Assembly (NCBI GenBank): GCA_963921425.1
Contig: OY992832.1
Span: 18,574,835-18,638,834 of the forward strand
DNA: 64,000 bases
Direction of reading: 5' to 3'
DNA from: Dryas octopetala
Lineage: Eukaryota; Streptophyta; Magnoliopsida; Rosales; Rosaceae
Positions 45,101-55,967 of the stretch are shown one piece after another (within the stretch, counting starts at the first letter, position 1; every line of letters starts with the position of its first letter). The notes under the pieces are model-generated. The model searched no databases, had not been told where the DNA came from, and saw only the letters and a program-made list of their open reading frames with translations. Position numbers and translations under genes: made by a program.

Positions 45101-48100
45101 AACACACTGGCAATAAATTACAAAATTGAAGTAGCTAAGAATGTCAGAATTTATGCAATAAGTTATGTGCCATGTGAATACGTAGTGGGCTAATGTATGG
45201 AAGACCATGTACAGAGGTAACCATGTTGACGTTTAGTCCAGCCAAGCTGAAACTTTATGGAAAATGCATACATTAACAACTGCATATGAACACACACTAA
45301 ATTAACAGACATTAACTAACAATTTTCCAGTAGTGTCAAGTGTACACTATGTTCTGCAACCACCTAGAGGAGCATAAAAGTCAAACAATTGTCATCCAAA
45401 AGTAACAAATCTAAACCCACATCATTTACCTGTGAGTACATTTCTGAGCTAAATTCAGGAGTCCAGTCAGTTTCTGATTGATCATAGCATGGTGGTTCTG
45501 GCACATCAAAGAATTCATCAGAAGCATCATTCAGGCTAACAAGACTAGCATGTTCCGAAGGTGATTTTTCCACTTCTTCAGCTATATTTTCCTTATCCCT
45601 GCCATCCCCAGTCAGTGTTGGAACATCAGCCTCACTATCCCCTTGATTCTGACGCAACCTTATCTCTCCAGATGAAAATTCTGAGGAAGAATAATTTCCT
45701 AGTTTTGCTCTGAACAACTCTCGCAGTGCTGCAAAAACAAAATAGAAAGTATAATAAATTCTTTGGGTCAATGAGCAGATATCAAAATAATGTGAAACAG
45801 TGACAGATAAAAATATAAAGCTATATCAATCAACAGGAGAAGAATACCAGCAACTCTCCCTAGCATTTTGATGGTCATAGATCGGGCTGAAGAAGTTCGC
45901 AGATAAGATTTCCAGAATTTCCAATCAATCGCAAGCATGTGCTTCACAACTGATTGTTTCCCTTGGTTCACAGGAGATATAACATATCCTCCACCTGCAA
46001 GAGAGTGATAAATGTCTCAAAATCTTTCCATTTGTAACTTTAAATAATGCACTTCCTACAGTGGTGATCCTATAACCACTAGAAGAACTAACAATAGAGC
46101 ATTAAGCAAGCAATTGCATGCATTAAATTTACACTTTAAACAGGCAGTGCAAGGAGAATTTAGTTCACACACACACACGCACAATTCCACTGACCAAATG
46201 AGACACCATACATTCTTACTCATACTATCAAAGGTCCAAGCTACCAACAACTACCGTATATTTAAACACTTCTTATAAGGTATAGGAGATTTATTAACTT
46301 GTCAACTTCTAAGCATACATTACTTTTAAGGCAGGCACGGACGTAGCCTTTCTGAGGCGGACACTTCTTATGAAACACAGAATGGTAGAGAATAACTGTG
46401 ACAGAAGAAACCAAAGGAAGTTAATTTCTGTATCAATACATCTGTTTAAATGTAAATGTCAAAAACAAAATTCCTCCAATACAATACTACCATATGTCCC
46501 GTCATCTTCCCTTCTCCAATAACGTCGCAACAATAGATCTCTCCGGTTCATTCCCCTGTAAATTATGATATGTTAATTGTATAACTATAAAATGGACACC
46601 TTAGACAACTGCCTCAGAACATAATTTAAAAACATTATAGGCTTGGGCCTGACCATGGTAACCAATCGCTATATAACTGCTTGTGAATGATATCAGTATG
46701 ACCATCAAGGTGTTCAACCACATTGCCCTTGTAGAAACAGAAGTCCCATCTACAACCCAATTTGTCAAAGTTAATTTTAGTTACAAACAAGCTTGATATA
46801 TGACATTTTGAATACGAAATTAACTATGGATACAGGTAAAATACAGATATGGATCAAGAGGTGCTGATACAAAGACAGAAAGCAGACCAATAGAAGAGTT
46901 CATTGGTGATATCTCCTTAGATCATATTTCAGGAAATATATAGGTTACTACTTCAACATTCTAAGGAAACCACAGGTAATACAATCCATTATAAAAGCCC
47001 AAGCAGTTATGATGGAGATCGGGATGTAAGCATACGCACTTTGTGTGACGATGGCGCAAGGTGTATTTTCATAGCTTAGGGATTTCAACATACTTATTGA
47101 TGACCTTCTTTAAGTATTTTGAGCTTCCATATTGGGTTTGTTTTAGGGTTCCTTATTAGGGGTTGTATGGCCTCATTGTCATTGTCATTGTCTTGGACAG
47201 TTCTTTAGCATTGAAAATTTCAAACTATAATTTCTGTTTGATTTCTATCTTCCTATGGTTTTCTTCTCTTCAGTTCAGTTTTTTTTTTTTTTTTTTTCAT
47301 CCTTCTCTTCCAAGGTTCTACATCAAGTTCTCAACAAACTTACTCTGATCTTGAGGGACCAATGGACATAAGTGTCTGGAAAATGGCTTCTGAAGTTCCA
47401 TCAACCACACCCACAGCCATGATGGCAGGATGGTCGTCCCACTGCTCATGATAGGAACATAATCAGTAATACAAATGTCTTTTTTACGACCAATTAAGTG
47501 ATGAATATAAAACCTACTAACCTTCCCATGAGAGTCGCTATCTTTGGCTTCTTTAAATAGTCGTAGACCTGCATTAGATCAATAATTTTAAACATGAAGT
47601 TTCACTACCTCAAAAGGCACGGAGTAGGAGTAATATTACCATTTTGACAACCAAAGATTGTCCAAGGTGAAGGAGCAATTACATCGGATGTCACAGCATC
47701 TGTTTGTGTGGAAGAACAAAGAGTCCAGTCTATAGAATTAATGCGACTTCTCCTATTAGATCCACCTAATCTGCGTGCATGAACACTTCTCAGTGCCCAG
47801 AAAATAATAGGATATGAGTATGAAGAATTATATCAGAGCCACAAATATAAATCACAACCCACAAGCATTATATTACCCAAGCATATTTAAAAAGGTTACT
47901 TCCATGGAAAAAATTCACGCCAATATACATGATCAGGTAAACAAGAGAACTAAATAGACACAGTAGATAATAAATTATCACACCTAAAGGACTGCCATAT
48001 GCTATTGGAACAATCCAAAATATTATCCCCAAGATCTGGACCACCCTGCAATTGCAATATATGCATAGGCATTAGACTTATATTAAGCATAACTGCATAA

Positions 48101-50108
48101 GCATCTATAGTATAAAAAACAACAACAAAAAAAATGATCATTTCAGAACCTTTAAAGCCACTTCCTGAAAGGAATGAATCCATCTTGCTGCTTCTTCTGG
48201 ACTGCTTGCTCCCAACTATGAAATTAAAATTTCATTTGTTTAACATTAACTTGTAACAGAAACAAATGTTTGAAATAATAGTTACCGCACCTTAAGTTGA
48301 TCATTGTGATCTGACGTATTATACAGAGTGAATATGAAGAATACCTATAAGTTGTACAAACAAGTGTTACTAAAAAGCAAATCACCGTCCTAAAATAATC
48401 AAGAAATATGAAATAATAGACACATTACGGAAGTAGGACACTCTATAAGGCTCATACTTTTCTTTGAATGCTTTCACGTCCATTGTCTGTCACTCGAATG
48501 CAAGAGTCTATAATAGCGCTTCTTACAGGATCCTGATACACAGAAAAGGGGAGAAATCAAGGATTGTATTTTACCTAATAATGTTGTAAACTCTGTAGCA
48601 AGAGGGAACACAATTCTCAATCAAAATGCCTGTAAGCCAAAATATAACTCAAGGCTCCTCATTCAGTTGGCGTAAAAATAAAAATAAGCAAAGACACATA
48701 TTATTCATTTTGCTTGAAATAATGATGGAAAAGATCTGTGCAAAAGAACAACATATGATGGATAATGAATGAAAAAGTCAAAAAGTGTTTTACATGAAAA
48801 AGACAGTAGAAAACCAGAACACAGAATTCTCTGCACAAATTTCTAAGAAAAGGATTCAAATGGCCAAATTTAAACAAGGCATCTCCTACTTATGCAAACC
48901 ATGGGAGTAGAACAAAGCATTTAGAAGAAAAGAAAAAAGAAAAAGCAACTGAGCCAGCCAAAAAAGTAACACATTTACCTTATACAAGGTCCTGCAAGAT
49001 TTTACAGATTTTTCTTTATCACTTTTTGATTTCAATAGAATTTTTACCCAGAAAGACATTTGGAAATAAAAATAAACTTCATCTAGTTTTTCCAAAAGTA
49101 TCCATATTTGCGAATGAAGATTTAGAAAAAATTTCGCAAGTGGAGCCAAAGGGAAACTAGCAATAGGTTACAACATCAAACAAGCTTAAATTAATCCACA
49201 TGATAATGTTGAGAAAACTGAAAAGTAGATGCCAAGATATGTGATCCTCCAAAGTTTCTTTATTAGGAGTTGTGCAGAAGTAGCTACAAGAATAAGAAGC
49301 CCAAATCATCACTAACACCCTCACTGTTTGAATCCATTCCTTGATGTAAATACATTTTATCTTAGATGAAATCATGTGATCAACTCTGGATGCATCATAC
49401 TCAGTAGATATTAAAGCAGTTATCGATATGTGTACTTGCACATATAGATACATTCACAAGCACATACTACATATACATGTTCATGTAGTATATGCACGCA
49501 TACATATATAGGCACATATTTATCCAATAACAACTTGAAGTGAAGCTTGCACACAATCCATTATTACAAACATAGTGGTCCACTGAATATTAAAGAAAAA
49601 TACAGATCATTATTCAAAGTAAGATACATCATCTTGATAAATCAATCAACAACTTTTGAACTATACATTCCAACCACTCAATGAGCAAAGCTCTGATTAC
49701 CAATCTACTAATGCAATTACCATATAAAAAAATCAAATAAATGCTCAAAAACCAAAACTCACCAAATTATTTGAAACGAGGCAAAAGAAAAACAGATTCT
49801 CAGATAAATTTCATCAACGTTAGCTCTTTTTATTTTTTTATTTTTCTCCATTTTTTGTGAAAGAACAACATTAGCTCACTGATATGCGGCAAAATTGAAA
49901 ATCAGTATTCAGTAGCAACAGAAATGGAACCAATAAGTAAGAGAGGAGCATGAACCTCATTGTTAGAAACGGGAACTGATTTGAAGCTTTTGAGAAGGTG
50001 GCCTTCGAGAACAAAGTAGCGTTTGCGCGAGTACTGTAACCCAATCCGATTAGAACGGATGAGATAAAGCCAACCCTCCATTCTTTGATCAGTTTGGGAC
50101 ATACCCAT
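42192..50108 (-). CDS. PH-START-DUF1336 protein, ENHANCED DISEASE RESISTANCE 2-like, 21 coding exons
   Basis: A lipid-binding membrane-associated protein. EDR2 itself limits cell death and salicylic-acid defence in Arabidopsis; this member looks closest to the At5g35180 type. Exons: 50108-49956, 48532-48458, 48344-48291, 48215-48150, 48045-47984, 47770-47640, 47568-47522, 47441-47344, 46749-46654, 46555-46491, 46395-46324, 45994-45848, 45728-45430, 44731-44668, 44553-44378, 43933-43832, 43647-43597, 43513-43370, 42919-42824, 42551-42450, 42284-42192. All join in phase and encode 730 aa. The PH domain is at about 9-116 (EGWLYLIRSN, RKRYFVLEG) and START at about 168-395 (WDDHPAIMAVGV, SEWDFCFYKG, SDWLPWGMNRRDLLLRRYWR). 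The C-terminal DUF1336 (EDR2_C) is at about 490-725 (VKAKGTLMQM, GSWIVKQSVGKKACLIGQ, DIGSSTVARGV). An acidic linker precedes it. Introns carry a small LTR element and a 25-base G run. Confidence 0.96.
43128..43152. repeat. Homopolymer of 25 G in an EDR2-like intron
   Basis: Twenty-five consecutive G on the plus strand, so C on the transcript, within the intron between 42919 and 43370. It is followed by a G-rich and GA-rich stretch. Runs of this length are rare in plant genomes and easily misread. Confidence 0.9.
44769..45052 (+). mobile_element. Very small LTR element (TRIM/SMART type) in an EDR2-like intron
   Basis: Two direct repeats of 84 and 82 bp (44769-44852 and 44971-45052) share TAGAATA, AATAATTGTTG, TAACAGCTTAA and CCAACAAA...TTTATCA. 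Directly after the first copy comes TGGTACCAAAGCA, two mismatches from the initiator tRNA-Met primer site. Directly before the second copy is a purine tract GTGAGGGGAG. The whole element is about 284 bp with no coding capacity. It sits in the intron between exons 45728-45430 and 44731-44668, on the strand opposite the gene. No exact target duplication is visible, so it is not recent. Confidence 0.75.
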
Positions 50109-50588
50109 CTCGCAAAAACTCAGTTCTCAGGAAACCCACTTCTCAAATTCGCTCAAAGTTTCAGTAGCTCAATGTCCATGCAAAGCTGGGTCCGATTCTA
50201 TTTGTGGCAGTCTCTTCAATAGAAGAGTAGAATCAAAGATTTAAATACGGATGGGATAGCCGAATGGTGATCCTCTGAGCCCAACCCAGCTATTGAATAC
50301 AGAGAATCACGGCGTTCATCTTTGGAATTGTAGGTAGGATTCTCTCTCTCTCTCTCTCTCTCTCTCTATTACTCTATGTTAAAGCAACTGAATGTGAGTG
50401 CATACAAGAGACAAAGATTGCCGGGCAAATAATTCTCTGAAATGACTGTTTTGCCCTTGATTTGAATGGACTTTTTCCTTTTTGGTTAAAGTTTTGAATG
50501 GTGCTTAGTCTTATTTTTTCACCAACTTTATTTTAATATTTTATATTAAAATTTAAAAAATATAATACTAAGTGTAAAAATATAATAG
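50109..50588 (-). promoter_or_regulatory. EDR2-like 5' leader and promoter region
   Basis: Upstream of the start at 50108. A CT microsatellite at 50340-50368 lies in the likely leader or core promoter. I cannot place the transcription start. Confidence 0.45.
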
Positions 50589-50833
50589 AGGGCAATTGGT
50601 CGGGGAAATTAGGGAGTTGAGGTTTGATGCAATCTCTTTGGGTTATCAACCTGGCATTTGTAATTTTGTAGCCCATCAATTTGTTAAATTTAGCATCGAT
50701 CTTGACAATTCCTTAATATGGGTAGAAGAGAGTCCTTTGTGACTTTCACTTTATTTAACCCATGATGTAACAAATTGGAGAAAGTTTAATGAATAATTTG
50801 CCTATGGGCCTTTTCCCTAAAAAAAAAAAAAAC
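50589..50833 (+). mobile_element. LINE tail: RNase H C-terminus and poly(A)
   Basis: The plus strand reads GEIRELRFDAISLGYQPG and NFVAHQFVKFSIDLDNSLIW, then EESPL and a stop. This is the C-terminal end of a LINE RNase H domain. About 90 bases later comes a run of about 14 A (50819-50832). The 5' end is truncated; no target duplication is clear. Confidence 0.55.
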
Positions 50834-51786
50834 AACAATCAAAAAATTTCGTCAAACTATCATTATTTACACTATTTTTTAAAATTTAATAAAAGATAAA
50901 AAAAATATGACAGATGAGTGAAAATATAAGCGCTCTTCATTATATTATCTACGATTCTACATTGTCCATCTTTGAAATGGTTAACTATACGTGGATACAA
51001 TGGTATAGAGAAATTGGTGAACAATGCCAAACAATCGGCAATTTAAATCTTGTCTTTGATTACCTAACAATTCATTAGTCGCTTAAATGTTAGAATTTAA
51101 TTTTCAGGTTTTGGCACCCAACCTTGAAGGGTTATTCTTTATTTGAGAACGATATAAAAAACAAAGAGAAATTAATGCACAAAGCTTTTGTCTGTAAAAT
51201 AAAATGAACGTCGAGCACTAGGCCTCTTTGCTAAGCAATTGAGGATGCAAATCCGCCCAAAAAAAAAAATGCGGTTAATGACTTTACAGAATAACTCTTT
51301 ATCTAGGTAATAATACTAATGAAATAACTTTATCGTTTTTCTTAATTGTCAAGATAGTTTTTATTTTTGTACCAACTAGCTATTTGTTTTTAGAACAAAA
51401 AAGAAAACTATTTGTCTACTTTGTTAAAAAAGAAAAGAAAAGAAAAAGCAGCTGTTAGTTATTTTTGTATATATATACTTTGTTTTTTGCATTTAATTTG
51501 TTTAATTTTTTAACTGATCCTAGCTAGGGATTTTGTTACATTATTACATACTCATTTAATTTTTATTTTTTCTTCTAAATTTGATAACTTTATTTATGGA
51601 TGGACACCATTTCCCAAGAGTACTTGAGAGAAGCCAAGAAAGGTCTTCCATCTTTCATCCATACTATACAATAAAATTAGTAGATATGCATGTTTTGCTA
51701 AGATATGCATGACTGCAACCTTTGGGGTAAAAGAGGAAAAATAAATCTTGCTTCATCTACAAGGCTCGCTCTTAGCATTTGATTAG
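50834..51786. other. Intergenic DNA
   Basis: AT-rich spacer without a frame or repeat I can assign. Confidence 0.45.
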
Positions 51787-52013
51787 AAGGCTACTATTTG
51801 TACACTTTTTTTTTCTTTTTGCACACCCTTTCTAAAAAAAAAAAAAAAGCTCAAAGAAAAAGACCACCCTTTCTTCCCCCCACCCCGACCACCTCCCCCT
51901 GAGCCTTCCCCTCCTCTCCTGCTACTCTCTCCTCGCCGCCTCCCAGCCCCTTCTCCCCTCCTCATTCTTTCTCTCTGTTTTCTCTCTCGTCGAAACCCAA
52001 CCCAACCCAGCCT

Positions 52014-52061
<48 letters not shown>

Positions 52062-52592
52062 TCCTTTTCTCCTTTTGCCCCGCAGACAGCCAAAACTAAA
52101 AATAAAATAAAAAATTGCAGTGGGTTCGGCGGATGGGGTTCGGCACTGGTCCGCCGAACCCGTCTAAGCTGCAGCCACCGTCCAAAACGCCAAGAAGAAA
52201 AGGAGAGGAGATAGGGAATGAGAGATAGAGGGAAAATGAAGGGGTGGTCGCCGGAGTTGGGCAGACTGACATAGAAAGGGAGAGATGAGAGGTGGGAGGA
52301 GAGAAAGAGAGAAAAAGGGAGAGATGAGAGAGGGGCAGGGAGGGGGTGGGGTGGTCGCCGGCGGTGTTGGGCTTCGACGGTGGTGGGATGGGATGTGTGC
52401 TGAAGAGAAGAAAGGTGGGGAGGGAGGTGGTCAGGGATGGGGTGTGTCTGTCTGTGTTTTTTTTATTTTTTTTATTTAGGAAAAGTGTGCAAAAAGAAAA
52501 AAGATATGAGGTTATAAGGCCTTTTTTCTTGGGTTTTTTTTTTTTAAGAAGAGTGTGCAAAAAGTAAAAAAAAAAGTGCAAATAACAGCCCT
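51787..52592. mobile_element. Non-autonomous TIR element with GC-rich core
   Basis: The left end (GGCTACTATTTGTACAC, then CTTTTTGCACACC) is inverted at the right (the complement of GGGCTGTTATTTGCAC and CTTTTTGCACACTC). The core at 51880-52440 is much more GC-rich than its flanks and contains a CT microsatellite (52018-52059) and GGTTCGGCGGA words in both orientations. The long TIRs and GC-rich interior resemble Mutator-like elements that capture host DNA. The frames here (52581-52096 and 52285-52567) are low in complexity, so I call no gene. Confidence 0.5.
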
Positions 52593-53488
52593 CGTTATAA
52601 GCTTATCAAAGAAGTTTCTTAAAATTTGAAGTACTCCTTTATATTTTTTCTTGGTGCATTTTTTATTTTTAAAGAAAATACTATTTTTATATGCATATTG
52701 ATTTCCCCCTTCTTAAGCCCATAGTTGGGGTATAATAGGAAAACAACAATAAATCACACGCAAGCTAGATTTTTTTACTTTTTTATTTTTTATTCTGATC
52801 TACACACGATCTACTCAGCTAAGCCTGCTGGTGAAGACTTTCTCAGTGAAGTTGTTTCTTGTTATCAACTTATCATAACATTAATTAACTTATCCTAGCA
52901 AAAAAACATAAATTAACTTATAAAAAAAAATCATAAATTAAATAATATTAAAATGAGATCTTGTAGAACTTTTATTTTCTGATATGATGAGAATATTCTA
53001 GTTGTAGCAAATATAATCTATATAAACAAATTTTCTGATATTTCTTTCTTCTCAAATAGTATTAAGAATGTATATAATAACAAAAACAATGACATATAAT
53101 AAGTATGCATAAAAATTTGATATAATGTTCTTTTACATGTGGATTTGGAAACCGCATGAATTTACTTTTACATCTTGTACGTACGTGTATTTGAAAAGCA
53201 ATAGAACGGTTGGTTTGGCATGCATGTACAATCAAAGTCATCGTCCACCATGCACTTCTTTTTGTTGCAAAAGATGATTAATTTGTAACAGGAAAGAACA
53301 TTAAAAACTGCATGCATCAATTATTTCAAATTATACTCCCTTTAATAATTGACATGCATCTAGGACCACTTCATCTTTATAGAAACAATAATGATCTTGT
53401 AGCTGCATGTTTTTTTCTTTTTTCTTTTTTTGAGATCTCAAGGTGCTAGCATGATATATGTGTGATAAACTCTCTCTCTCTCTCTCTC

Positions 53489-53531
<43 letters not shown>

Positions 53532-53896
53532 AGCTTTCATTGACAGCTAAGTATAATGGTATGCCAAATTATTTGACAACCAAATTTGAAAAAACATAAA
53601 TAATTAATTATAGTATTAACTGTATTATTAATAATATTATTGTTAACAAACTAGCTTTTTGGTTCCATGGATGGTTGCAGCATTGTGCTAAATTTGGCTA
53701 GGCCCTTCCCTTGTAATGGTTTTGTCATTGAGCTGTGCCAGGGGTTGTACGTACTAGCTAGCTGTGCACAGCTATAGCCTATAGGTTCCAAGATGGATGT
53801 TAATTAATCCCTAATTAATTTGCATTGGTGCATTGTGATCGAGGCTGGCTTTAATTAACATTGTCTTTGGATTAAGCAATTATGGATTTTATGGGC

Positions 53897-54102
53897 TGTT
53901 GACAACTTGACCTCAAATTCAATAACATGCAATCTCTCTTGAGTCTTGAGTCGATCTCTTGACTCTTCCTAAGTACCTAACAACTTGGTAAAACTTTTAA
54001 GCAATTATGGATATATGGGTTGTTTTTTTAATTTTGGTCAAAATGGATATATGGGTTGTTGACAACTTGACCTCAAATTCAATGACATGCAATTTCTCTT
54101 GA
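53897..54102. repeat. Local direct duplication of 46 bp
   Basis: Two near-identical copies (53897-53942 and 54057-54102) start TGTTGACAACTTGACCTCAA, differ at two or three bases, and have further matching sequence (AGCAATTATGGAT) in front of each. Confidence 0.85.
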
Positions 54103-54770
54103 CTCTAATTCCTGGGAAAAATGTTGAGTAAAGTGAAGTGCCTTTACTATCCCTCGTATGAATGTATATTAACAAACATGGTGATGAACAAATTTAACCA
54201 GCTATAATTGGCAACCTAACTTTGGAGTCTCTGAGTTTTTCGCCATTAATGTCCCATACCTCCATAACTTATTAACCCCATTGTGTTTTATCTTGGGTGG
54301 CTTGTTGACAAACGACCATTAATGCCTTGAAAATTTGCAATGACGTGGATGGGTTTAGGCGTTGCTACAAACACCCTTCAAAAAGACAAAGTCATATGGC
54401 AAAGATGAGACAAGCTGCTATCAGTAGAGTGAATATATAATATCTACAATATAGGCAGGCTTGGGCATGCAGCTTGGCGTTTTAGGGAAAAATAAAATAA
54501 AATAAAACGTCATTGTTTTGTACTTTTGTGCACGCCATGACTTCCTCAAATGTCACCATACTCTCTACTTAAAGTTGGGTCCATTGGAATCCTATATATA
54601 TATAATAAAGTTTCAAGTTTCATCAAGTTTCTTTAGGCAACTTGGGGCACTCTTGAGTACAAGTACGAAAATATGTTCATCTACTAATTTCAGAGCTTAA
54701 TTATATATTAACAGTTTGCAAATTTTACACGAATTTCACTTAAATTTGTAAACTTTATTTTAAAATTTTA

Positions 54771-54955
54771 TGGTCCACAAATTTTTTCACGTTACTTATT
54801 TCATTCATGTCCATTAATTTTATTCAAATTTCCGTCAAATGTGTATGTGATTGTCACATGCATGGCTAATTAGTCATGTGCACATATTTGACAGAATTTT
54901 GAATAAAATTGACAAACATGACTAAAGTGAGTAACGTAAAAAAATTGGTGGACCA
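54771..54955. mobile_element. Long hairpin, MITE-like
   Basis: Arms of about 85 bp: TGGTCCACAAATTTTTTCAC at the left is complementary to sequence ending GTGGACCA at 54955. The arms continue through ATTTTATTCAAA to a short loop near 54860. No clear target duplication. Confidence 0.65.
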
Positions 54956-55505
54956 TCAAGCCGGTGTTTAGATTTCTATATGTACTCGTATTTGAAGTCC
55001 TAAGTTGCATACTTAACTCTTCTTAGGGTTACGTTGTTTAAGGCTAAGAATTAAAAGTTGTGATTTTTGAATTTAGTATTTATGATTTATATTAAAAAGA
55101 TGATTACTAGCTTGAATAATAAGCTTTTTTATTTTATTTTTTATAATGATACTTGGATATATAACAGGCTAGTGGTACAATAATGTGTGAATACCTAACC
55201 AACCGTTGGCATGTTGTGTAATCAATGTTTGATAAACTGAGATTTTTATTTTTATTTTCTGGGATTTTGTTTAATGGATGGTATATCTCTCCTTTTCTAA
55301 AATGGCTTGGTTGTTCTTGCTGATGTATTGGTGCAGAAGATACAGTCAATCGACAATGGGCCTATGTGCTCACAAAGTAGCCCATTTTATGCAGGCCAGT
55401 CTAGTTCAGTAGTTAGCAAAGCCTCTTACTTTCTGTCTAAACCCAATGTTAATATTTTATAATGGACCAGTCTGATATACAAAAGGCCTCAATAAAGTCG
55501 ATAAT

Positions 55506-55600
55506 CACGTGTGGAACTGAGCTCAGTTGGTCGTTAAGAGTAATATTCATACACTTAAGGTCTCGGATTCACTTGTTAAATTATAAATAATTTAGATTGA
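55506..55600 (+). repeat. Possible tRNA-derived SINE head
   Basis: GAGCTCAGTTGGTCGTTAAGAG resembles a tRNA A box, and GGTCTCGGATTCACTTG about 35 bases later resembles a degenerate B box. A T-rich run follows. Many plant SINEs have this form, but the 3' end and target duplication are not clear. Confidence 0.3.
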
Positions 55601-55967
55601 TTTTTTTTTTTCCGGGATTAGATTGATTCTTAATAACATAACGCGACACTAAAACCTTTTCTTGGGTACTAATCTTGTAAGAATGTCTTGTAAGACAATT
55701 ACCACAATAAAGTAGGTATCAATTTGAGTTAACTCATAAAGAGACTAAAAGACCCAAGAAAAAGAGAATTGATATTGATAATTGATTAAGGAATACATAT
55801 TTATTAATTCAAAGAATAAAAACCATTTGTTGGGTTTGTAGCTCTAATGGTAGAGCATTCTACCCCACACCCATCCCAAAAATAAAAAAACATTTACACT
55901 CATCAAAATGTATTGAAGACAAAGTGTAATGCATGAAATCATTACCAAAAATCCTATATATTATCAA

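Larger units (their letters stand above)
52593..55505. other. Intergenic DNA with small repeats
   Basis: AT-rich. It contains a CT microsatellite at 53470-53526, a short direct duplication (53897-53942 and 54057-54102) and a long hairpin (54771-54955), listed separately. I see no gene. Confidence 0.45.

Noticed and set aside
52096..52581. 161-aa minus-strand frame in the GC-rich core
   Set aside because: Low-complexity Pro/Ser/Leu content created by CT-rich DNA. No domain or splice structure.
55835..55870. tRNA-like 5' half (GTAGCTCTAATGGTAGAGC)
   Set aside because: There is no matching anticodon arm, T arm or acceptor stem partner. At best a tRNA or SINE relic.
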